Below, piece after piece: positions 55,065 through 61,947 of a stretch of 64,000 nucleotides of DNA. The position numbers were made by a program, and so were the translations under genes. A model generated the notes under the pieces. That model was not told the origin of the DNA. It was given only the letters and a program-made list of their open reading frames with translations, and ran no database searches. The DNA comes from an uncultured Flavobacteriaceae bacterium (GTDB taxonomy: Bacteria; Bacteroidota; Bacteroidia; Flavobacteriales; Flavobacteriaceae): contig CALSLW010000001.1 in assembly GCA_943787295.1 (NCBI GenBank), forward strand, positions 763,501 through 827,500. Reading direction: 5' to 3'. Within the stretch, counting starts at the first letter, position 1; every line of letters starts with the position of its first letter.

Positions 55065-55331
55065 TTACAACTTGTCAATTTTAGCAGATAATGCTGTTGC
55101 TTTTTCTTGTAAAGAAACGCGAATCTTGCTGTAATGTTTTTTTGCAGAGCCTTCGCCCGAAGCGTGCATTTCTTGAATCAAATCGTCAAATAATGAGATC
55201 GCCTCGTCGATAATCTTTTCGCTCTTTTTTGTATCGAGTTCTGGTGAGGAAAGTTCTTTCACATAAACTTCTTCGATTAAAGCGCCTAAGGTATCGTTGA
55301 TTTCTTTTTTAAGGTGTTTTCTACTGGACAT
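55065..55331 (-). CDS. Conserved hypothetical protein, helical, 88 residues
   Basis: Soluble, strongly alpha-helical and Lys/Glu-rich, starting M-S-S-R-K-H-L-K-K-E-I-N-D-T-L-G. No domain is recognised; short proteins of this pattern are common in Flavobacteriaceae. It begins 20 nt after bcp on the same strand and ends 1 nt from the convergent DUF4369 gene. Coding nature is supported by base composition and a tight operon position. Confidence 0.72.
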   Translation of the reverse strand: MSSRKHLKKEINDTLGALIEEVYVKELSSPELDTKKSEKIIDEAISLFDDLIQEMHASGEGSAKKHYSKIRVSLQEKATALSAKIDKL

Positions 55332-55351
55332 GCTGTTTGTTTTTTTTAAAA

Positions 55352-55825
55352 TTAAACATTTATTGTTTTATCCGAACTATTCTTGATCGCTTTTAAAGCT
55401 TTCTTGATATGCGAAGTCGCTAATATACTATCATGTACATAAACCACTTTCCCTGTTTGATCAATCACAAAAGTGATGCGTTTAGTATATAAACCAAAGA
55501 GGATTTTAGGTAATTTAAACAGGCGTTGAACAACTTTCTTAGTATCGGCTAAAAGGATAAAAGACAAACTATGGCGTTGTGCGAAACACTTGTGGCTCCC
55601 AATGCTGTCTGAGCTAATTCCAATCACCTCTGCCCCTAAGTCTTTAAAATCTTCATAACTGTCCCGAAAAGAGCAGGCCTCTGCTGTACAACCAGGAGTT
55701 TCGTCTTTGGGGTAGAAATAAACGACTGCGGGTTTTTGACCAATCACAGTATCACTCTTAAAAAGATCTCCTTTTTGATCTTTTAATTCAAAATAGGGAA
55801 CATTCTCCCCAACTTTTAAACTCAT
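55352..55825 (-). CDS. bcp: Thioredoxin-dependent peroxiredoxin (Bcp/PrxQ)
   Basis: 157 residues. It reduces hydrogen peroxide and organic peroxides. Peroxidatic Cys46 in T-P-G-C-T and resolving Cys51 in E-A-C-S give the C-x4-C layout of PrxQ-type enzymes; F-Y-P-K-D precedes it. Length is normal. 6 nt before it on the minus strand is the stop of the PTPS/QueD-like gene, so idi, PTPS, bcp and the 88-residue gene form one operon. Confidence 0.95.
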   Translation of the reverse strand: MSLKVGENVPYFELKDQKGDLFKSDTVIGQKPAVVYFYPKDETPGCTAEACSFRDSYEDFKDLGAEVIGISSDSIGSHKCFAQRHSLSFILLADTKKVVQRLFKLPKILFGLYTKRITFVIDQTGKVVYVHDSILATSHIKKALKAIKNSSDKTINV

Positions 55826-55831
55826 ATAATT

Positions 55832-56242
55832 TTACTCTGAATAACTAACAAAATTGCGTGGTGTCTCGTATAAAACCACTTCTAATTCTTGACCCGAAGT
55901 TAGAATTTTTTTCAACTTTTGATGAATCACTACCACGATATTTTCGGCGGTGGGGATAAGGTCGACAAACTCTGGAACTTCAAGGTTTAGGTTCTTGTGA
56001 TCAAAGGCATCTTCTACCTCTGCTTTGATATGATCTTTTAATACTTTCATATCCATTACATAACCGGTATCTGGATCAATGTCTCCGGTCACACTCACGA
56101 TTAACTCATAGTTGTGTCCGTGAAAATGGGGGTTAGAACATTTTCCAAAGTGGGCTTCGTTTTGTGCGTCTGTCCAGTCTTTGCGATACAGACGATGAGC
56201 TGCATTAAAATGCGCCTTTCTACTAACTTTTACTCTTTTCAT
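55832..56242 (-). CDS. 6-pyruvoyltetrahydropterin synthase / QueD family protein
   Basis: 136 residues. Zinc-binding histidines in F-N-A-A-H-R (near 12-17) and H-F-H-G-H-N-Y (near 38-44), catalytic Cys in K-C-S-N-P-H. Y-V-M-D-M-K-V-L-K near 60-68 and P-T-A-E-N near 96-100 complete the family pattern. It could be QueD (queuosine precursor synthesis) or a pterin enzyme; no queC/queE or folate genes are near, so I leave the symbol blank. Overlaps the end of idi by 20 nt. Confidence 0.92.
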   Translation of the reverse strand: MKRVKVSRKAHFNAAHRLYRKDWTDAQNEAHFGKCSNPHFHGHNYELIVSVTGDIDPDTGYVMDMKVLKDHIKAEVEDAFDHKNLNLEVPEFVDLIPTAENIVVVIHQKLKKILTSGQELEVVLYETPRNFVSYSE

Positions 56243-56762
56243 GGCTATTTTTTAAATGGGTGTATACACGGTCAAAGATGATCTTAAACCATGCAGTATA
56301 ATGTTCAGGATGTTGTTGCATGTCTGTTGCGATCTCCTCCATTCCCATCCATTTCCAAGCCGCTACTTCTTCTGGATTGATCTTTGGTTCCTCTTCGCTA
56401 TAGCCCACCATAACATGGTCGAGTTCGTGTTCTGTTAAACCATTGTCAAAAGGAGCCTTGTAAATAAAGCTAAACAACTCTTCTAAGGGAACCACAAAAC
56501 CCATTTCTTCTTGCAGGCGTCGTGCCCCTGCAGCAAGATTGCGTTCTCCATCGCGTTGATGGCTACAGCAAGTATTGGTCCATAGTCCGGGAGAATGATA
56601 TTTGTGCAACGCACGTTGCTGTAACATCAATTCTCCCTGCTGGTTAAAGATAAAAACAGAGAAAGCCCTGTGAAGCACAGCTTTTTCGTGCGCTTCCATT
56701 TTTGGCATAAGGCCAATGGGCTCATCTCGTTCATTAACGAGGATAACTTTTTCTTCTTTCAT
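56223..56762 (-). CDS. idi: Isopentenyl-diphosphate delta-isomerase
   Basis: 179 residues from the ATG at 56762, type I (Nudix-like) IDI. It interconverts IPP and DMAPP for isoprenoids. Motifs: L-H-R-A-F-S-V-F-I-F near residues 31-40, T-N-T-C-C-S-H near 63-69 with the catalytic Cys, R-R-L-Q-E-E-M-G near 82-89, and E-H-E-L-D-H near 112-117. The open frame runs ten codons further upstream but the start chosen gives the usual N-terminus M-K-E-E-K-V. TACTTTTG at 56769-56776 ends 6 nt before the ATG. Confidence 0.94.
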   Translation of the reverse strand: MKEEKVILVNERDEPIGLMPKMEAHEKAVLHRAFSVFIFNQQGELMLQQRALHKYHSPGLWTNTCCSHQRDGERNLAAGARRLQEEMGFVVPLEELFSFIYKAPFDNGLTEHELDHVMVGYSEEEPKINPEEVAAWKWMGMEEIATDMQQHPEHYTAWFKIIFDRVYTHLKNSHEKSKS

Positions 56763-56768
56763 GCAGAT

Positions 56769-56776
56769 CAAAAGTA
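56769..56776 (-). promoter_or_regulatory. Bacteroidota -7 element close to the idi start
   Basis: TACTTTTG on the minus strand, exact TAnnTTTG, then ATCTGC and ATG. Predicted leader is about 2 nt. Confidence 0.5.
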
Positions 56777-56832
56777 CCGATAAAAACAGCAAAAACCTAT
56801 TTTAAGGCAGGGCTCCTTCGAAGATATAATGG

Positions 56833-56840
56833 TATTTTTG
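56833..56840 (+). promoter_or_regulatory. Bacteroidota -7 element upstream of prfC
   Basis: TATTTTTG, exact TAnnTTTG, 17 nt before the prfC ATG at 56858. The -33 region is not clear. Confidence 0.5.
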
Positions 56841-56857
56841 ACAAATTTCATTTGACT

Positions 56858-58441
56858 ATGTTTCTAGAAGAAATCGCAAAACGCCGCACCTTCGGGATTA
56901 TCTCTCACCCAGATGCAGGGAAGACTACCTTGACCGAGAAACTGCTTCTATTTGGTGGAGCCATCCAAGAAGCCGGGGCGGTAAAGTCGAATAAAATTAA
57001 AAAAGGCGCGACCAGTGACTTTATGGAAATTGAGCGTCAAAGAGGGATCTCTGTCGCTACCTCTGTTCTCGCCTTTTATTACAAAGACAAAAAAATCAAT
57101 ATCCTAGATACCCCCGGACACAAGGATTTTGCCGAAGATACTTTTAGAACCCTCACAGCTGTGGATAGTGTGATTGTGGTGATTGATGTAGCCAAAGGGG
57201 TAGAAGAACAAACCGAAAAGCTTGTAGAAGTTTGCCGCATGCGCTCTATCCCCATGATCGTCTTTATCAACAAGCTTGACCGCGAAGGGAAAGACGCCTT
57301 TGACTTGATGGACGAGGTGGAACAAAAACTGGGTTTAAGGGTTACTCCCCTTACCTTCCCTATTGGAATGGGTTATGACTTTCAAGGGATTTACAACATC
57401 TGGGAAAAGAACGTACAGTTGTTTGTTGAAGAAGACAAACAGCACAAAGGCACCGCAGTACAATATGACGATTTAAAAGATCCCGCCCTAGCCGAATCCA
57501 TAGGCGAAAAAGCGTTAAATACCTTGAACGAAGAACTCGAATTAGTCGAAGGGGTCTACCCCACTTTTGATCAAGAAACCTACCTCAACAGTGGGCTGCA
57601 GCCCGTCTTTTTTGGCTCTGCCTTAAACAACTTTGGGGTACAAGAGTTATTGAACTGCTTTATCGATATTGCCCCTGCTCCGCTTAATAAACAAGCGGTT
57701 GAGCGCGAGATTGACCCTTCAGAGAAAGCCTTTAGTGGCTTTGTTTTTAAAATCCATGCCAATATGGATCCCAATCACCGCGACCGTCTCGCCTTTATCA
57801 AAATTGTCTCTGGAACCTTTGAACGCAACAAGCCCTACTTGCATGTGCGCAACAATAAAAAACTCAAATTCTCTAGCCCTAACGCTTTTTTTGCCGAGCG
57901 GAAAGAGATCGTTGAAATCTCTTATCCCGGGGATATTGTAGGCTTGCACGATACGGGGAATTTCAAGATTGGAGATTCACTGACTAGCGGAGAAAACATC
58001 AACTTTAAAGGGATTCCTAGTTTCTCTCCAGAGCATTTCCGTTATATCAATAATGCTGATCCCATGAAGGCGAAACAGCTCAACAAAGGGATCGATCAAT
58101 TGATGGACGAAGGGGTCGCACAGCTCTTTACCCTCTCGCTCAATAACCGAAAGATCATTGGGACCGTAGGTGCCCTGCAGTTTGACGTGATTCAATACCG
58201 CCTCGAACACGAATATGGAGCAAAGTGCTCTTATGAAAACCTCAACGTGTTTAAAGCTTGTTGGGTGGAACCAGAGGATGTAAACAACGATGAATTTAAA
58301 GACTTTAAACGCGTAAAGCAAAAGTTTTTGGCCATCGATAAACGGGATCAATTAGTCTTTTTAGCCGACTCTTCTTTCTCCCTGCAAATGACCCAGCAAA
58401 AATACCCTAGTGTAAAATTTCATTTTACCTCAGAGTTTTAA
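56858..58441 (+). CDS. prfC: Peptide chain release factor 3
   Basis: 527 residues from the ATG at 56858 (a TTG two codons earlier is ignored). GTPase that removes RF1/RF2 from the ribosome. G motifs: S-H-P-D-A-G-K-T-T-L near residues 16-25, R-Q-R-G-I-S-V near 65-71, D-T-P-G-H-K-D-F near 87-94, N-K-L-D-R near 141-145. EF-G-like domain II and the RF3 C-terminal domain follow; length is the family norm. Single-gene unit, divergent from idi. Confidence 0.96.
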   Translation: MFLEEIAKRRTFGIISHPDAGKTTLTEKLLLFGGAIQEAGAVKSNKIKKGATSDFMEIERQRGISVATSVLAFYYKDKKINILDTPGHKDFAEDTFRTLTAVDSVIVVIDVAKGVEEQTEKLVEVCRMRSIPMIVFINKLDREGKDAFDLMDEVEQKLGLRVTPLTFPIGMGYDFQGIYNIWEKNVQLFVEEDKQHKGTAVQYDDLKDPALAESIGEKALNTLNEELELVEGVYPTFDQETYLNSGLQPVFFGSALNNFGVQELLNCFIDIAPAPLNKQAVEREIDPSEKAFSGFVFKIHANMDPNHRDRLAFIKIVSGTFERNKPYLHVRNNKKLKFSSPNAFFAERKEIVEISYPGDIVGLHDTGNFKIGDSLTSGENINFKGIPSFSPEHFRYINNADPMKAKQLNKGIDQLMDEGVAQLFTLSLNNRKIIGTVGALQFDVIQYRLEHEYGAKCSYENLNVFKACWVEPEDVNNDEFKDFKRVKQKFLAIDKRDQLVFLADSSFSLQMTQQKYPSVKFHFTSEF

Positions 58442-58560
58442 ATAATCACTAGCAAAAGAAATAGCAGCTAGAAAACACCTTCCCTAGCAGATCTTAAATA
58501 AACCTTCATTTTAAAAAGCTTTTGCTCAGCAATTTACTCAAACCGCTCACTTTTCATATA

Positions 58561-58577
58561 TTGATGGATATCATCAA
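58561..58577. repeat. Inverted repeat before the GH53 gene
   Basis: TTGATG-GATAT-CATCAA, perfect 6-bp arms, ending 8 nt before the GH53 ATG. Candidate operator or small 5' UTR hairpin. Confidence 0.35.
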
Positions 58578-58585
58578 GTTCTAAA

Positions 58586-59659
58586 ATGAAAAAAACAGTC
58601 CAAATATTAATCTACCTATTGATATTTACATCGTGTAAAAATGATGATATAATTGTGGCAGATACTGAGGAGGAAAATCTAGCCTTTATTTCTGCGGTGG
58701 ATATTTCTAAATACCCTGAAATATCGAATACAAATTCAATCTTTTATGATTTGGATGAAAACCAAAAAGACTTCTTGACCATACTCAAGGAAAAGGGAAT
58801 CAATACAATAAGGTTACGGCTTTGGGTTAATCCAGTAAACGAGCACTCTGGATTTAATGAGGTAAAACAATTTTCTCAAAGCTTGAAAACGCATGGCTTT
58901 AAAACCTGGTTGACGCTTCATTATTCAGACAGCTGGGCAGACCCTGGGCAGCAAAATCCCCCATCACAATGGCAAGGAATAAGCTTTTCTGCGCTAAAGG
59001 ATAGCGTATACAACTACACCAAAAAAGTCATGCAAGAAATGCAGCCTGATTATATCCAAATTGGAAACGAAATTAACACAGGAATACTGCATCCTTATGG
59101 GGACTTAGCAACCAATCATCAGAATTTTATTGAGCTAGTTCAACAGGGATCTTTAGCCGTTAGAGAGCGTTCAATGGATTGTAAAATTATTTTACATTAT
59201 GCAGGAATTGAACATGCCGATTGGTTTTTTACTCAGGTAAACCAAATTGATTACGACATTATTGGCTTATCCTATTATCCCATCTGGCATGGAAAGTCTT
59301 TAACTGCACTTAAAACTAGAATGCAGGAGCTGAGCAATATTCACAACAAAAAAATTCTCATTGCTGAAACAGCCTACCCATTTACACTTGAGTGGAATGA
59401 TTGGACAAATAATATTGTAGGCTTAGACGAACAACTAATATTACCAGAGTATCCCGCTACTCCTGAAGGACAAAGAAACTTTATTAGACAAATAAAAACC
59501 TTGACCAAGGAACTGGAAAACGGAATAGGATTTTGTTATTGGGGAGCCGAATTAATTGCTTGGAAAGGAAATCAGTCTACAGATGCCTCGCCCTGGGAAA
59601 ACCAAGCCTTGTTTGATTTTAATAATAAGGCATTAAGTGTGCTCAATGAATTTGAGTAG
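58586..59659 (+). CDS. Glycoside hydrolase family 53 lipoprotein (arabinogalactan endo-beta-1,4-galactanase)
   Basis: 357 residues. Lipobox I-F-T-S-C with Cys17, so probably on the outer membrane. TIM barrel of GH53: N-T-I-R-L-R-L-W-V-N-P near residues 74-84, T-L-H-Y-S-D-S-W-A-D-P-G near 111-122, acid/base Glu162 in Q-I-G-N-E-I-N, Y-Y-P-I-W-H-G near 229-235, nucleophile Glu261 in I-A-E-T-A-Y-P, and C-Y-W-G-A-E near 316. The family cleaves beta-1,4-galactan. No SusC/SusD pair or other glycosidase is nearby. Confidence 0.92.
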   Translation: MKKTVQILIYLLIFTSCKNDDIIVADTEEENLAFISAVDISKYPEISNTNSIFYDLDENQKDFLTILKEKGINTIRLRLWVNPVNEHSGFNEVKQFSQSLKTHGFKTWLTLHYSDSWADPGQQNPPSQWQGISFSALKDSVYNYTKKVMQEMQPDYIQIGNEINTGILHPYGDLATNHQNFIELVQQGSLAVRERSMDCKIILHYAGIEHADWFFTQVNQIDYDIIGLSYYPIWHGKSLTALKTRMQELSNIHNKKILIAETAYPFTLEWNDWTNNIVGLDEQLILPEYPATPEGQRNFIRQIKTLTKELENGIGFCYWGAELIAWKGNQSTDASPWENQALFDFNNKALSVLNEFE

Positions 59660-59841
59660 CCAATATTCAAATAAAACATTAAATTTAAGTCATTGATTTA
59701 CGTTAATTAAGGCAATAAGCGGTATGATAAATATTCAATACTTCCCGAAAAAGAACCCCTTATAGGAGATTTTTCTTGCCTTAAACTACAATGGCCAATA
59801 CCCATTTATTCTTTAAGATGTAACACCCTAAACAAAAACCG

Positions 59842-60213
59842 ATGAAAGTAACCACCGCAAAAAACGAAAAATTAGGCCAAATGGTCTTCGCCTCCATTTA
59901 CCCACTTTACCTCAATAGACTGGTGAAAAACGGTCGGACAGAAGAAGAACTGCGCACTGTGATAAAATGGATCACAGGCTTTGATGAAAAGCAATTGCAA
60001 ACGCTTATTGACGAAAAAGTGACCTATAAAACCTTTTTTGAAAAAGCTACTATGCACCCCAATTCCCAAATGATTAAAGGAGTAGTTTGTGGCTATCGCA
60101 TTGAAGAGATCCCAGATGAGTTTGAATTATACCGCCAGTGTCGCTGTATGGAAAAGTTGATTGATGAACTCGCCCGAGGACGGAAGATGGAAAAGATTCT
60201 CCGCACGGCTTAA
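59842..60213 (+). CDS. DUF2200 family protein
   Basis: 123 residues, soluble and basic. The start M-K-V-T-T-A-K-N-E-K-L-G-Q-M-V-F-A-S-I-Y-P-L-Y and the middle W-I-T-G-F-D-E-K-Q-L match DUF2200, a small family also found in Firmicutes. Function unknown. Stands alone, 182 nt after GH53 and 40 nt before the next gene. The 59660-59841 gap shows nothing recognisable. Confidence 0.9.
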   Translation: MKVTTAKNEKLGQMVFASIYPLYLNRLVKNGRTEEELRTVIKWITGFDEKQLQTLIDEKVTYKTFFEKATMHPNSQMIKGVVCGYRIEEIPDEFELYRQCRCMEKLIDELARGRKMEKILRTA

Positions 60214-60253
60214 AGTCAGCTTTCTATTTTAGAATACTTATTTTATCCTCTCT

Positions 60254-61159
60254 ATGCAACTCTCAAAAGCGCACTACCTCAAAGCCCGTGATTTTATCTT
60301 GACCAATGCACGCATGATTGAACGCCGTTTATTTCATTACCACTTTGAGCAAGGAGATACCACAGGAGTTTTTCATGCGGTTTATGCTTATCGTAATACA
60401 GACGGTGGATTTGGCCACGGGATGGAACCCGATACGGCTTCGCCCGAGAGTCAACCCCTTTTTACCATCATGGCATTAGAAAGTCTCGAAGAAGCTGGAC
60501 TACTTAATAGGGACCTGCTCCTAAAAGATTTTATGCCCTATTTTAAAAGCATCACCAATGCAAAGGGAGGTATCCCCTGGATGTTTCGCCCTACAAATGA
60601 ATATCCTTGCGAGGAGCATTTTAAAACGGTCAAAGAATGGGCTGCATTAAGCACCACTGCTCCTCTTTTAGGGTTGCTAGAAAAATATAATGTCAATCAC
60701 CCCTGGATGGAAAAAGCCGAAGCTTTTGTCTGGGATGAAATCAAACGCATTAAAGAAAAGCATGCTTTTTGTCATCTTTGCACTCCGCGCCGATTGACCT
60801 TTTTAGAAAACACAAAAAGTCAGGAAAAAGCCATGAAAGCCTTAAACGATTTAAAGACCTATATACTCGCCGATGGTGTCATGTACAACAACCCTAAAGA
60901 AGAAGGCTGGGGCCTTTATGGAAAACCCCATAGCTTGATGTATGCTCCCGCACAAAATAGTATACTCTCTCCTATTTTCTCGCTAGAACAAATAGAACAG
61001 GATCTCAATGGACTGATAGAAAAACAAGAAGAAGACGGGCGCTGGGACACATGGTATGGGCTAAGTGAAGGGATGAAATTAGAATGGGCTGGGATACAAA
61101 CCCTTTGGACCCTTAAGGTCCTCAAAAACTACAACAAGATAGAAAGGCTTGAAGATTAG
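60254..61159 (+). CDS. Alpha/alpha-toroid-like protein (prenyltransferase/squalene-cyclase-like fold)
   Basis: 301 residues, soluble. Repeats with Gly-Gly-Phe/Ile and Trp, such as N-T-D-G-G-F-G-H-G near residues 48-56, A-K-G-G-I-P-W-M-F near 103-111 and E-E-D-G-R-W-D-T-W-Y near 260-269, suggest an alpha/alpha toroid like terpene cyclases and prenyltransferases. The DXDD catalytic motif of cyclases is not seen, so the activity is unknown. A C-x2-C (H-L-C-T preceded by F-C-H) near residue 175 could bind metal. Possibly co-transcribed with DUF2200. Confidence 0.75.
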   Translation: MQLSKAHYLKARDFILTNARMIERRLFHYHFEQGDTTGVFHAVYAYRNTDGGFGHGMEPDTASPESQPLFTIMALESLEEAGLLNRDLLLKDFMPYFKSITNAKGGIPWMFRPTNEYPCEEHFKTVKEWAALSTTAPLLGLLEKYNVNHPWMEKAEAFVWDEIKRIKEKHAFCHLCTPRRLTFLENTKSQEKAMKALNDLKTYILADGVMYNNPKEEGWGLYGKPHSLMYAPAQNSILSPIFSLEQIEQDLNGLIEKQEEDGRWDTWYGLSEGMKLEWAGIQTLWTLKVLKNYNKIERLED

Positions 61160-61180
61160 GCATATGCCATTAGATCGAGG

Positions 61181-61432
61181 CTATTTCGATTTGGCCGAAG
61201 ACCTCTTCTCCATTGGCCCCCTTAAATGAATCACTAAACCATTGAGGAAATTGCGCAGGAGTTGGTCCCCGCACTCCATGTATTTAGGGTGGTTTTCATT
61301 CCTGAAAAAAGCTCCTAACTCTGATTTACTGATTCTAAAGTCAACTAACTTAAGGATGTCCACGATATCTTCGTCACGCAATTTATGCGCCACCCTAAGT
61401 TTTTTGAAAATGTCATTATTGGTTAAACCCAT
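61181..61432 (-). CDS. DUF1456 family protein, short form
   Basis: 83 residues. M-G-L-T-N-N-D-I-F-K-K-L-R-V-A-H-K-L-R-D and F-R-I-S-K-S-E-L-G-A-F-F-R match DUF1456 (YehS-like). The usual protein has two such repeats in about 150 residues; only one is present here, followed by a basic tail. Function unknown. Convergent with the preceding gene, 21 nt apart. Confidence 0.85.
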   Translation of the reverse strand: MGLTNNDIFKKLRVAHKLRDEDIVDILKLVDFRISKSELGAFFRNENHPKYMECGDQLLRNFLNGLVIHLRGPMEKRSSAKSK

Positions 61433-61502
61433 TGCATATAAATTGTAAGAGAAATAAGATTAAAGTAAGTGAGTTAATTAATTTTTCGCTTTGCGGAAGA
61501 AC

Positions 61503-61829
61503 TTAATCTTTCATTGCATCAAAACCTCTTTTTCCAAAAAGGATTTCAAAAAAGAGTTTAAAATCCCCTCTAAGACTCCACAGAGGATACTTGAATGTAG
61601 CAGGCCTATTTTTTTCAAAAAAAGCGTGGCCTACCCAGGGAAAACCATAGCCTACAAGAGGTAATGCAATCCAAAACTTAGCTTCCTTTTGTGCGACAAT
61701 AAAAAAACCTAATAAGATCAAGACAATAAAACTCCCAATAAAATGAAGGATACGACTGGTCTTATTTTGGTGCTCTGTTAAATAAAAGGGGTAAAATTCT
61801 TCAAAAGACTGAAAACGTTCTGCTGACAT
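61503..61829 (-). CDS. DUF962/Mpo1-like membrane protein
   Basis: 108 residues, two transmembrane segments near residues 30-45 and 50-66. Family pattern: F-E-E-F-Y-P-F-Y-L-T-E-H-Q-N near 9-22, R-I-L-H-F-I-G near 26-32, G-H-A-F-F-E-K-N-R-P-A near 67-77. Mpo1 of yeast is a dioxygenase that shortens 2-hydroxy fatty acids, using Fe and the conserved histidines; the bacterial role is not known. Confidence 0.9.
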   Translation of the reverse strand: MSAERFQSFEEFYPFYLTEHQNKTSRILHFIGSFIVLILLGFFIVAQKEAKFWIALPLVGYGFPWVGHAFFEKNRPATFKYPLWSLRGDFKLFFEILFGKRGFDAMKD

Positions 61830-61947
61830 AAAATGTGGTTTTGTTCAATATAAAAAAATCATTTAAATAATTTACTCTTCATAAACATTAAAACTTTCTT
61901 TAATAGAATTAATGCATTTAAAATTAATTCTCTACTTTTTGAAAAAA

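Noticed and set aside
56763..56792. Ten-codon upstream extension of idi
   Set aside because: Runs through the TACTTTTG promoter element and adds residues not typical for type I IDI.
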